Source: Methylobacillus sp. (GTDB lineage Bacteria; Pseudomonadota; Gammaproteobacteria; Burkholderiales; Methylophilaceae). From it: a stretch of DNA of 37,085 nucleotides. The notes under the pieces were generated by a model that did no database searches, was not told the origin of the DNA, and worked only from the letters and a program-made list of their open reading frames with translations. This document shows positions 7,746 through 15,471 of the stretch, in pieces. Location of the stretch: the NCBI GenBank assembly GCA_031277395.1, contig JAITML010000015.1, positions 1 to 37,085 on the forward strand, in the 5' to 3' direction. The stretch's first letter is position 1, and every line of letters starts with the position of its first letter. A program made the translations under genes and the position numbers.

Positions 7746-8116
7746 GCAACGAACAAAACATCATCAAGAAAATTGTCACGGCACTCAATCAGGGCACGGA
7801 AAATCTGGATCGTCCCACTGCGGACAAACTCGTCACCGCGCGGCACAAGGCCGTGGACACGGCGCGCTCCATTTACGCGCATCAAACGCAACTCGCCGGC
7901 ATGGGGCATTCGATACAGGAATTTTTTCACGGTCACACCGGCCGGATCGCGGGATCCATCATCGCTGTCGCCGTGCTACTCACATTCGTCGTGCTGCAAC
8001 AGCAGCGCACTGAATCGATCAGCGCATATGCGTCGCTACTCGCTTCCGATCTGCCGCCGGAAGCTTATCTGGACAAGGGGTTTGATACATGGCTGGAAAA
8101 TACTTCGCGGCGCTAA
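7742..8116 (+). CDS. DUF3619-type single-pass membrane protein, candidate anti-sigma factor
   Basis: ATG at 7742 overlaps the TGA end of the sigma gene, so translation is probably coupled. The 124-residue protein has a soluble N-terminal part of about 65 residues, one membrane helix at about 69-87 (IAGSIIAVAVLLTFVVLQ), and a short outer tail rich in acidic and Leu/Pro residues (ASDLPPEAYLDKGFDTWLE). It matches the DUF3619 family found after ECF sigma factors in betaproteobacteria. Topology and position suggest an anti-sigma factor holding the sigma at the membrane. That is inference, since no ZAS zinc motif (HxxxCxxC) is present. It overlaps the next gene by 28 bases. Confidence 0.85.
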   Translation: MSNEQNIIKKIVTALNQGTENLDRPTADKLVTARHKAVDTARSIYAHQTQLAGMGHSIQEFFHGHTGRIAGSIIAVAVLLTFVVLQQQRTESISAYASLLASDLPPEAYLDKGFDTWLENTSRR

Positions 8117-8520
8117 TCGCCAGTGCGGTTTTCTGGGCGGCAAATGTTTGCGCTGCTCCCGAAGCCAATCCGCAATGGGCGCAGCTAAGCGCGGAACAAC
8201 AGAAGGTTCTTGCGCCGCTCGCCAAGGAGTGGGATACCTTGCGTCCGTGGCAACGCGAAAAAATGCTGGACATCGCACGCGACTACCCCAAGATGAATCC
8301 TCAGCAACAACAACGCGTGCAGCAACGACTGGATCGCTGGAGCCGCATGACACCTTACGAACGCGAAAACGCGCGCAAAAAACACGAGGAATTCAAGGCG
8401 CTACCGCCCGAAAAACAGGAAGAACTGCGCCGCAAATGGCTCGAATATCAACGCCTGCCGGAATCCGAGCGGCGCAAACTGCGCGGCGAAACTCCCGCGC
8501 CCATTCCCGATACTCCATGA
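8089..8520 (+). CDS. DUF3106-type periplasmic helical protein
   Basis: The 143-residue protein has a signal peptide (about 1-22, ending NVCAA). The rest is a charged helical domain with recurring units of the type W..L...Q...L/M..W (WAQLSAEQQKVLAPL, WDTLRPWQREKMLDI, WSRMTPYERENA, FKALPPEKQEEL). It fits the DUF3106 family. The Arg/Gln-rich repeated helices resemble periplasmic stress sensors such as CpxP/Spy or RseP-associated helical proteins in general look, which makes a sensor or chaperone role in the sigma module plausible but unproven. It overlaps both neighbours in the operon. Confidence 0.82.
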   Translation: MAGKYFAALIASAVFWAANVCAAPEANPQWAQLSAEQQKVLAPLAKEWDTLRPWQREKMLDIARDYPKMNPQQQQRVQQRLDRWSRMTPYERENARKKHEEFKALPPEKQEELRRKWLEYQRLPESERRKLRGETPAPIPDTP

Positions 8521-8930
8521 TGACAACCCCCGGTTTTTGGCGTCGCATGGGCGGCGTGCTCTATGAAGCCCTGGTAGTGATTGCCATCGCAATGCTGGCC
8601 TCCGCCATCGTCACTACAGTTCATTCCTCCGCCACCGCCGGTTGGGGGCAACTATTGCTGCGCGTGATTTTGGTGCTGATGATCGCCGCCTATTTTCTTC
8701 TGTGCTGGACACGCAGCGGCCAAACACTCGCAATGAAAACCTGGAAATTCCGCGTCGTCACGCAGAGCGGCCAACTGCTGACTTTGCCGCAAGCCTTGTG
8801 GCGTTTTGTACTCGCCGCGCTGTTCACATCCGCTGCTGGAATCGGCTTCTGGTGGGCGCTTGTGGACAAGGATCAACAATTTCTGCACGACCGGCTGGCC
8901 GGCACGCGATTGGTAATGGCAGGGAAATAA
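8517..8930 (+). CDS. RDD-family membrane protein
   Basis: Two start codons, at 8517 and 8520, overlap the TGA of the DUF3106 gene (ATGATG), so translation is coupled. The product is 136-137 residues with three hydrophobic stretches. The RDD signature appears as FWRRMGGVLYE at the N-terminus (RR-G in the first helix), TLAMKTWKFRVV in the middle (M..WK.RVV) and LHDRLAGTRLV at the end (HDR.AGT.V). RDD proteins are small membrane proteins, some linked to ion or compatible-solute transport, and most are uncharacterised. It is the last gene of the sigma-factor operon, convergent with lptG. Confidence 0.88.
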   Translation: MMTTPGFWRRMGGVLYEALVVIAIAMLASAIVTTVHSSATAGWGQLLLRVILVLMIAAYFLLCWTRSGQTLAMKTWKFRVVTQSGQLLTLPQALWRFVLAALFTSAAGIGFWWALVDKDQQFLHDRLAGTRLVMAGK

Positions 8931-8962
8931 CGCCTCCCCTTCACACGGCAATGAGGCAGAAC

Positions 8963-10042
8963 TTAGCGCCGCTCGTTCCAGAACAACATCATCATCCCGC
9001 TCGCGAGGAACAACAGCGTGGGAGTTATTGCGCTCACGGGAGGCGACCAGTCATTAAGCAGACCGAGGTGGATGAATACGCGGTTGAGCACCTGATAGCT
9101 GATGCCGAGCAGGATGCCGACGGAGATTTTCGCGCTGATGCCGCCCACGCGTTGCTGCAGAAAACCGAAAGGCAGCGCGAGAATGACCATCACGAGACAG
9201 GCGATGGGATAGGTCATTTTTGACCAGAGCGCGGTTACATGACGCGTGGTTTTCTGGTGGTTTTCGGCAAGATGCTGGATGTAGAAATACAGATTCCACA
9301 CCGACATTTTTTCCGGCACAACCAGCAGTACATTAAGCAATTCCGGCTGGATCGCCGAATTCCAGTCCATCTTCTCCAGTATTTCGGTACGGACGCCGTT
9401 GTCGGTAAAACTGGTTTGCGTCACATCGGCCAGCTCCCAGTACTTGCCGTTGTATTTTGCGGTTTTGGCGTTGCTGATCGCATGCAGACTGTAATCCTGA
9501 TCGAGTTCGTAAATGTGCACATTTTTCAAACCGGCGTCGGGCAGCACTTCCTCGATATTGATAAAGCTGCTGCCGTCCTTGACCCATACACCCGAGCGAA
9601 AACTCCGGGCAATCACGGAGCTGCCGGGTTTGGTCGCAGCGGAGCGCAGGCTTTGCGCCGTTTTTTCGGTGAGCGGCGCCACCAGCTCGCCACCGATGAA
9701 GGTCACACCTGCGAACAGTGTGCCGGCAAACAGCAACGGAACCGCCATCTGCACCATCGAAATGCCGCTGGTGCGCAGCACGACCAGTTCGGAGCTGCGG
9801 CCAAATTGCGCCAGCGCGTACAGCGTGCCGATGAGCACCGCGACCGGAACGACTTCATACACATGGCCGGGCACGCTGAGCAGCACAAACAGCATGATTT
9901 GCGGCAGGCCGTAAACGCCCTTGCCCAGACTTTCCAGTTCCTGAATCAGATCAAAAAACGCGAACAGCGCGAGCAGCGCGAACGTCACCAGCACGATGCT
10001 GTAAACGACTTCGCGAAAAACGTAGCGGCTGAACAGTTTCAT
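8963..10042 (-). CDS. lptG: LPS export permease LptG
   Basis: LptG pairs with LptF as the inner-membrane part of the LptB2FG ABC transporter, which extracts lipopolysaccharide and drives it across the periplasm. The start ATG at 10042 (MKLFSRYVFREVVYS) gives 359 residues, normal for the family. A frame extending to 10327 overlaps lptF and is discarded. The N-terminal half carries three membrane helices (first at about 14-34), then a periplasmic beta-jellyroll domain, then three C-terminal helices (LVMVILALPFGFLQQR). The start overlaps the lptF stop by 4 bases, indicating translational coupling. Confidence 0.95.
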   Translation of the reverse strand: MKLFSRYVFREVVYSIVLVTFALLALFAFFDLIQELESLGKGVYGLPQIMLFVLLSVPGHVYEVVPVAVLIGTLYALAQFGRSSELVVLRTSGISMVQMAVPLLFAGTLFAGVTFIGGELVAPLTEKTAQSLRSAATKPGSSVIARSFRSGVWVKDGSSFINIEEVLPDAGLKNVHIYELDQDYSLHAISNAKTAKYNGKYWELADVTQTSFTDNGVRTEILEKMDWNSAIQPELLNVLLVVPEKMSVWNLYFYIQHLAENHQKTTRHVTALWSKMTYPIACLVMVILALPFGFLQQRVGGISAKISVGILLGISYQVLNRVFIHLGLLNDWSPPVSAITPTLLFLASGMMMLFWNERR

Positions 10043-11124
10043 TTGCGGAACAATTTCGGAAACAGCGGCAACTGGAACAGCCGCCGGTAAAACAGATAAA
10101 CAACCAGTGCGAGCACCAGCGCATGTATCGGCCACAACCCGACCATGGTCGCAATTTTGCCCTGCTGCACCCATGCCTGATTGATGCTCATGAGATTGTT
10201 GTAAATCCAGTAACCCAGCACCGCCAGCGCCATGTTGATGGAGCGCCCCGCGCGCGGATCGACGAAACTCATCGGTATTGCGAGCAGCACCAGCAGAAAA
10301 GCGGAAATCGGCGCGGAAAGCCGCCATTGAAATTCTGCGCTGCTTTCCCTGCTTTTGTTGAGCAGCAATTCCCCGCTGGAAAGCCGCTTGGTATCCGGCG
10401 GAGTTTCCTGCACCACATTGGGTTCAATGCGAATCGCGTAGCGTTCAAACGTGGTCACCGTGTACTCGCTCGTGCCGGGCTTGCCTTCGTAGCGCCGCCC
10501 ATTTTGCAGCACGATGAAATTGTCTCCGTTCGCGTGTGTTTCGCGCATGCCGCTGTGCGCCAGAATTACGCCCAGTTTCTGATGCTGCATGTTCTGCACA
10601 AAAATGTTTTTCACCGCCGTGCCGAACTTGTCGAAGCTCTCAATGAAATACACGCGATTCGCGTTGCTGGACTCCTCAAACACACCGGGCGTGATGGTGG
10701 ACAATTCATCGCGCGCCTTGAGCTGGTCGGTGTAGCGCACGATCTGATCGGTGGCCATCGGGGAAACAATCAGGCTCAAACCCGCGATAATGACGATGAC
10801 GGGCAGCGCGAATGTCATCACGGGACGCACCCATGCGGCCAACCCGAGGCCGGAGGTGAACCATACCACCATCTCGCTGTCGCGATGCCAGCGCGTGAGC
10901 GTGAGCAACACGCTGAGGAACAGCGTCAGGGTCAAAAGCAGCGGCAGCAGCTTGAGCAGGCTGAAACCGAGCAGCGTGGCGATGGCATCGCTTGCAACAT
11001 TGCCGCGAGCGGCCAGCCCGAGATAATATGCCGTGCGCTGGGCGAGCACGATGCCCACCAGCGTGAAAAAGGTGACGAGGGCGGTCGAGTACAGCTCGTG
11101 CGTTAATGAACGTTTGAATATCAT
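10039..11124 (-). CDS. lptF: LPS export permease LptF
   Basis: The 361-residue partner of LptG has the same plan: N-terminal membrane helices (FKRSLTHELYSTALVTFFTL), the central periplasmic domain, and C-terminal helices with FLLVLLAIPMSFVDPRAGR, a conserved YjgP/YjgQ segment. It is the first gene of the lptF-lptG operon and is divergent from pepA across 66 bases, the same lptFG/pepA arrangement seen in E. coli and many other proteobacteria. The ATPase gene lptB is not in the window. Confidence 0.95.
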   Translation of the reverse strand: MIFKRSLTHELYSTALVTFFTLVGIVLAQRTAYYLGLAARGNVASDAIATLLGFSLLKLLPLLLTLTLFLSVLLTLTRWHRDSEMVVWFTSGLGLAAWVRPVMTFALPVIVIIAGLSLIVSPMATDQIVRYTDQLKARDELSTITPGVFEESSNANRVYFIESFDKFGTAVKNIFVQNMQHQKLGVILAHSGMRETHANGDNFIVLQNGRRYEGKPGTSEYTVTTFERYAIRIEPNVVQETPPDTKRLSSGELLLNKSRESSAEFQWRLSAPISAFLLVLLAIPMSFVDPRAGRSINMALAVLGYWIYNNLMSINQAWVQQGKIATMVGLWPIHALVLALVVYLFYRRLFQLPLFPKLFRK

Positions 11125-11130
11125 TCAGGT

Positions 11131-11158
11131 TTGAAATCGGGTGGAAACATTGGATAAT
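11131..11158 (+). promoter_or_regulatory. Possible sigma70 promoter for pepA
   Basis: TTGAAA at 11131-11136 and GATAAT at 11153-11158 are separated by 16 bases, 33 bases before the pepA start. The site lies in the 66-base divergent gap shared with lptF, so the two transcription units may influence each other. Confidence 0.45.
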
Positions 11159-11190
11159 CAGGCATATTGTAGTGACAAGGATTCCAAGCC

Positions 11191-12690
11191 ATGAAATTTA
11201 GCATAAAAAACGGTAACTCGGAGAAACAGCGCACAGCCTGCGTCATTGTCGGCGTGTATGAAACGCGCAAGCTCTCCGAAGCGGCTGCCGCCATTGACCA
11301 TGCTTCCGACGGCTATCTGGTCGGTATCATGCGGCGCGGCGACATGGATGGCAAGCTCGGCAGCAGCCTGTTGCTGCACAATGTTCCCGGCACCTTGTGC
11401 GACCGCGTGCTGCTGATTGGCCTCGGCAGAGAGCGCGATTTCAACGAACGCGCCTATCGCCGCGTTGTATCAGCCTCCATCAAGGCGCTGGAAACGCGCG
11501 GCGCGATTGATGTCGCCACCTTTCTCGCCGAACTTCCGGTCAGAAAACATGACATCAGCTGGAAGGTTGAGCAGATGATAGTGATTGCGCAGGACGCCGC
11601 CTATCGCTTCTCGCATCCGCAATGCAAAAAAGCGGAGGAACGAGGCGGCATCGAAAAGCTGATTATCAACGTGCCGCTGCGCAACGATCTCAGAAAATGC
11701 GACAGCGCCTTGCGGCGCGGCCTTGCCATTGCGACAGGCGTGCAACTCGCCAGGGATCTCGGCAATCTGCCTGGCAATATCTGCACGCCGACCTATCTCG
11801 CGGAACAGGCCGTCGAGCTTGGCAGACAGCATAATTTCAAGGTCGAGGTGCTGGAAAAATCCGACATGGAAAAACTCGAAATGGGTTCGTTCCTCAGCGT
11901 CGCGCGCGGCAGCCGCCAGCCGCCCAAGCTCATCGTCATGCGTTACAGCGGAGGCCCGGCCACGCGGAAACCGCTGGCGCTGGTCGGCAAGGGCATCACG
12001 TTTGATTCGGGCGGCATTTCCATCAAACCTGCCGCCGACATGGATGAAATGAAATACGATATGTGCGGCGCGGCCAGTGTGCTTGGCACTTTCAAGGCGG
12101 TCGCCGAAATGGCGCTGCCCATCAATCTCATCGGCATCGTTCCCACCTGCGAAAACCTGCCGGACGGCGACGCAAGCAAGCCGGGCGACATTGTCACCAG
12201 CATGTCCGGCCAGACCATAGAAATACTCAATACCGATGCCGAAGGCCGCCTTATTTTATGCGACGCGCTAACCTATACGGAGAGCTTTGAACCGGAGGCC
12301 GTGATTGATATCGCCACGCTGACCGGCGCTTGCGTAATCGCGCTCGGGCATCACGCAAGCGGCTTGTTCAGCAACTCCGAATATCTCTCCAGGGAATTGC
12401 AGCACGCGGGCGATGAAACCTTCGACCGCGTTTGGCCGATGCCGCTGTGGGATGATTATCAGGAGCAACTCAAAAGCAATTTCGCCGACATGGCGAATAT
12501 TGGCGGACGCGCCGCGGGCAGCGTGACGGCGGCCTGCTTCCTGTCGCGTTTCACCAAAAAATTTGACTGGGCGCATCTGGACATCGCCGGCACCGCCTGG
12601 AAATCCGGCAAGGAAAAAGGCGCGACCGGACGCCCCGTGCCATTGTTGACGCGCTTTCTCATGAACCGCAGCGGGCTGGCTACTCGGTAA
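11191..12690 (+). CDS. pepA: Cytosol aminopeptidase (leucyl aminopeptidase, M17)
   Basis: This two-metal aminopeptidase releases N-terminal residues from peptides. In E. coli PepA it is also a DNA-binding factor in site-specific recombination and carAB control. The 499-residue protein has the family-diagnostic NTDAEGRL at residues 347-354. All expected metal ligands and catalytic residues are present: K267, D272, D290, D349 and E351 as ligands, with K279 and R353 catalytic. Each lies three positions before its E. coli counterpart. The N-terminal domain (about 1-170) is more variable, as usual. It is the first gene of a run with holC (10 bases downstream), a linkage common in proteobacteria. 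Confidence 0.97.
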   Translation: MKFSIKNGNSEKQRTACVIVGVYETRKLSEAAAAIDHASDGYLVGIMRRGDMDGKLGSSLLLHNVPGTLCDRVLLIGLGRERDFNERAYRRVVSASIKALETRGAIDVATFLAELPVRKHDISWKVEQMIVIAQDAAYRFSHPQCKKAEERGGIEKLIINVPLRNDLRKCDSALRRGLAIATGVQLARDLGNLPGNICTPTYLAEQAVELGRQHNFKVEVLEKSDMEKLEMGSFLSVARGSRQPPKLIVMRYSGGPATRKPLALVGKGITFDSGGISIKPAADMDEMKYDMCGAASVLGTFKAVAEMALPINLIGIVPTCENLPDGDASKPGDIVTSMSGQTIEILNTDAEGRLILCDALTYTESFEPEAVIDIATLTGACVIALGHHASGLFSNSEYLSRELQHAGDETFDRVWPMPLWDDYQEQLKSNFADMANIGGRAAGSVTAACFLSRFTKKFDWAHLDIAGTAWKSGKEKGATGRPVPLLTRFLMNRSGLATR

Positions 12691-12700
12691 TGACCCGAAA

Positions 12701-13141
12701 ATGACGCGCATCGACTTTTATTTCAATGTTGAAGACAAGTTCCGCCGCATCGCGGAGCTTGCGCAGCATGCCTTGAGCCGTCAGCGCCGTTTGTTCATCT
12801 ATACGCCGGACGCGCAGGCAGCGGCGCGGCTGGAAAGCGTGCTGTGGTCGCATCCGCCCGCCGCGTTTTTGCCGCATTGCCACAATAATCACCCATTAAG
12901 CGCGGAAACGCCTATCATCATGGATAGTCAGGGCGAAAATTTGCCGCACGACGATGTGCTTATCAACCTCTCGGATACACACCCGCCGTTTTTCAGCCGC
13001 TTCAAGGGCTTGATTGAAGTCGTCGGGCAGGAAGAAAATGATCGCAGCCAGGCACGCGCGCGATATCGCTTTTATCGTGATCGCGGATATGAAATAAAAT
13101 CTCATGACATGGAGAATAATAATGGCCAACGAAGCAGATAA
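12701..13141 (+). CDS. holC: DNA polymerase III subunit chi
   Basis: Chi is the clamp-loader-associated subunit that links DNA polymerase III holoenzyme to SSB. The 146-residue protein begins MTRIDFYFNVEDKFRRIAELA, with the characteristic early segment and the following Cys/Arg-rich helix (HALSRQRRLFIYTPD). VLWSHPPAAFLPHC and DVLINLSDTHPPFFSRF match conserved blocks of the family. It follows pepA by 10 bases, the usual context. In many relatives valS comes next. Here it is not within view, and instead the gene overlaps an uncharacterised one by 20 bases. Confidence 0.92.
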   Translation: MTRIDFYFNVEDKFRRIAELAQHALSRQRRLFIYTPDAQAAARLESVLWSHPPAAFLPHCHNNHPLSAETPIIMDSQGENLPHDDVLINLSDTHPPFFSRFKGLIEVVGQEENDRSQARARYRFYRDRGYEIKSHDMENNNGQRSR

Positions 13142-13547
13142 TCAGGGGCAATTTGAACAAGTGCTGAACCGGCTGGATGCTTTCATGAAGCGCACCCAGG
13201 CCGCGCAACAACCCGCTGCAACCCAGAACTCCGCACCTCCCCGACCGGAGAGCGCACCCGCCCAAACCGGCGCGCCCCAAACCGGAACACCATTTGTGAT
13301 TCTGGAAAAGCCGACGGATATTCCGCTGCTGACGGAAGTTTACAGCGGCGAAATCTCGCCCATCACGGCGGAAAGCAACAGCGAGCTCGCGGAGGCAGTT
13401 ATCGATGCGCTCATGCCGCTCTTGCTGGAAAATCTCGACATCATCATCGCCGAAGAAACCATACGCATGGAACAAAACATCATCAAACGCATGCGTACTG
13501 AAATCGCCGCCACCCTGCGCGCCCGCGTCCCGACCCGCAAAGCTTGA
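13122..13547 (+). CDS. Uncharacterised protein with Pro/Gln-rich linker, downstream of holC
   Basis: I do not recognise a characterised family. I chose the ATG at 13122 because GGAG lies at about 13111 and the protein then starts MANEADNQGQFEQVLNRLD. The 141 residues fall into three parts: a short N-terminal helix (FEQVLNRLDAFMKRTQ), a low-complexity Pro/Ala/Gln linker at about 25-60, and a C-terminal acidic and then basic helical region (SELAEAVIDALMPLLLENLDI) ending in an Arg-rich tail. There is no signal peptide or membrane helix, so it is probably cytoplasmic. It overlaps holC by 20 bases and is followed at once by the next gene. A link to replication is suggested only by position. Confidence 0.72.
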   Translation: MANEADNQGQFEQVLNRLDAFMKRTQAAQQPAATQNSAPPRPESAPAQTGAPQTGTPFVILEKPTDIPLLTEVYSGEISPITAESNSELAEAVIDALMPLLLENLDIIIAEETIRMEQNIIKRMRTEIAATLRARVPTRKA

Positions 13548-13551
13548 TTTG

Positions 13552-14934
13552 ATGAGTCTTGCACCCCAAGCCAAGCGCATGTTGCGTTTAGCCTTGTGGG
13601 TGATAATCCCGATGGCGCTCGCCCTGAGCGTCGGAATCTGGTGGCTCACACACGACGAGCCGCTCATGCCCGAAGTCGCCGCCGCCCTGCGCTTTGAACC
13701 GCCCGCACCCGAAACGATGCGCGATAACGGCTACTTCACACTGCTTGGTCTGGGCGCGCCGCCAGATGAGGATGCGCTGGTCGCAGGACAACGCTTTTTC
13801 GCGGCACAACTGCAAAGCTACGAGTCGTATCGACGCACAGGCAAGAGCGAGCCTTTTGCCGACAGTCATCACCGCATAGACCAGCGACCGTCATCCTGCA
13901 ATGCGGAAGTGGATGACTGCTACGCGTACTATGTCGCGCATGCAGAAGAACTCAAGGCAAATCTGGCCGAACATGCGACACTCACGACGCACTATCTGTC
14001 GTTGCAGGATAAACCGGTTTACGAAGAAATCGTTCCGCCCTATTTTGCAATTGCGCTTGCCAACTATCCGGATGCCGTCGATGCATCCGCGTTGATAGAC
14101 ATGCGCGCTGCGCTGCTGCTGAACGAAGGCCATGTGGACGAAGCGCTGGCGTTGCTGGAAACCAATGCCCAAATTCACCACAAAATGATGCAAGGCTCGC
14201 GCACCATGATCGGGTTTATGATTTCTCTGGCGATGGATGTGCGCCAGCAGCGCCTCATTAGCAGTGCGCTGCGCCATGTGCCCGCGCTAAGCGCCGATCA
14301 TGCGCAACGGCTGGATGCGTTGGTGAGTTCATTGGCATCCGTGCCGATCACTGCGGCGCTGGAATACGAAATGCAGACCCAGTTGCTTCTGTACGACACA
14401 CTGCCCAAGATGGCGAGTATTGCAGATGAGGAAGACTATCTGGTGAACGGCCCCTGGTTCAATCTGCTTTATCTGACCAACGCAACCCTCAATACCGCAT
14501 ACCGGCAATGGCAGGAACCGCTCCGGCTCTCCCGTTTGCCGCCGGATCAGTTAGCGAAGGAAGTCGCTGTCCGGCGGAAAACCGGCGATGCGACCGAAAG
14601 CAGCGGACTGCCTTTGCCATCTCGCAATTATGTGGGAAATGTTCTGCTTTCCATGGCCAGTATTGACTTCATGATTTACATCGAACGCGCCCACGATGTC
14701 GAGGGCTATCGCCGCCTCATTCGCCTGCAAATCGCCGCGCTGCATGAGCGCGTGCCGCCCGAGAAAATGCCCGAATGGCTGGCCACGCAACCGCCAGAAT
14801 TGCGCGATCCCTACACGCTACAGCCGATGAAATGGGATGCGGCTACGCAGTCTTTGGTGTTCGAGGGCAAACAAAACCAAACTCAAAATCCGGAACCGAA
14901 AAACGTTTATCGCGCGTGGCTGGGCAAACCGTAG
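13552..14934 (+). CDS. Uncharacterised membrane-anchored periplasmic protein
   Basis: I do not recognise this 460-residue protein. The ATG at 13552 lies 4 bases after the preceding gene, so the two are probably cotranscribed. One N-terminal membrane helix (about 11-32, LRLALWVIIPMALALSVGIW) anchors a large outer part. Early in that part, C116 and C123 (SSCNAEVDDC) could form a disulfide in the periplasm. The middle is largely helical with a repeat-like segment (AALLLNEGHVDEALALLETNAQIH) resembling a TPR-like hairpin. The end carries RDPYTLQPMKWDAATQSLVFEG, a 'DPY-x-P-W/Y' closing block also seen in other uncharacterised secreted proteins. The function is unknown. Confidence 0.75.
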   Translation: MSLAPQAKRMLRLALWVIIPMALALSVGIWWLTHDEPLMPEVAAALRFEPPAPETMRDNGYFTLLGLGAPPDEDALVAGQRFFAAQLQSYESYRRTGKSEPFADSHHRIDQRPSSCNAEVDDCYAYYVAHAEELKANLAEHATLTTHYLSLQDKPVYEEIVPPYFAIALANYPDAVDASALIDMRAALLLNEGHVDEALALLETNAQIHHKMMQGSRTMIGFMISLAMDVRQQRLISSALRHVPALSADHAQRLDALVSSLASVPITAALEYEMQTQLLLYDTLPKMASIADEEDYLVNGPWFNLLYLTNATLNTAYRQWQEPLRLSRLPPDQLAKEVAVRRKTGDATESSGLPLPSRNYVGNVLLSMASIDFMIYIERAHDVEGYRRLIRLQIAALHERVPPEKMPEWLATQPPELRDPYTLQPMKWDAATQSLVFEGKQNQTQNPEPKNVYRAWLGKP

Positions 14935-14947
14935 AACGCTGTCAGCA

Positions 14948-15469
14948 CTACCCCCGGCGGGATGCCGGTTTTGTGGGTGTTAAATCTTCCCCAACGGGTT
15001 CGTAAGCACCCTTGAGTTGCTTGAACTCAAGTTGCGCAAGCAGGGTTTCAAGGTTTTGTTGCAGCGCAGCGAGATCCGTTTCACTCATTTTGAACAGCGC
15101 GTCACTCAAAACGCCACGGTGCGGCAAGGGAGCTTTGCGCAGAAGATCTTCGCCGCGCGAGGTGAGCGTGAGAAAAACCACGCGACGATCTGCTTCGCCA
15201 CGATCGCGCGCAATGTAGTCCTGGCCCGCAAGCTTGTCGAGCAGATTGCTGGCTGTGGATTGGTGGATGGAGAGCGATTTGGCAAGCTCGGTGACGGTAA
15301 TACGCGGTCTGCCGCCGATTTCGGCGAGTGCCCAGAGTTGCGCTCCGCCGATGCCGGCTTTGCGTTCAACTTCGTGCGAGTGCCGGTTGACCGACTGAAA
15401 GATGACGCGAAACAGCTTGAGTACGGCAGTCGGGTCAGCCGGTGGAGGGTGATTCCGGTTCATGGTCAT
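14948..15469 (-). CDS. MarR-family transcriptional regulator
   Basis: This is a dimeric winged-helix DNA-binding protein of 173 residues, slightly longer than the usual 140-150. Residues around 40-110 show the family pattern: an N-terminal helix (LKLFRVIFQSVNRHSHEVERKAG), the helix-turn-helix (ITVTELAKSLSIHQSTASNLLDKL), then the wing (GQDYIARDRGEADRRVVFLTLT, with the conserved DxR...LT). The C-terminal helices would form the dimer interface, followed by a short disordered tail. Its start lies 2 bases after the MscS-like gene, so the pair is one transcription unit and the regulator may control its partner, responding to an unknown ligand. MTM at the start leaves two possible Met codons. Confidence 0.92.
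   Translation of the reverse strand: MTMNRNHPPPADPTAVLKLFRVIFQSVNRHSHEVERKAGIGGAQLWALAEIGGRPRITVTELAKSLSIHQSTASNLLDKLAGQDYIARDRGEADRRVVFLTLTSRGEDLLRKAPLPHRGVLSDALFKMSETDLAALQQNLETLLAQLEFKQLKGAYEPVGEDLTPTKPASRRG
14954..14972 (+). terminator. Possible short terminator after the 460-residue protein
   Basis: CCGGC (14954-14958), a GGGAT loop and GCCGG (14964-14968) form a short GC-rich stem followed by TTTT. It follows the plus-strand gene ending at 14934 and lies inside the last codons of the convergent MarR gene. The stem is only 5 base pairs, so it is weak. Confidence 0.35.
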
Positions 15470-15471
15470 GG

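Noticed and set aside
13405..13551. Longer start for the 460-residue protein, reading through the previous gene
   Set aside because: The added part is the other frame of the 141-residue gene and carries no membrane or signal features, while the ATG at 13552 leads straight into a membrane helix.
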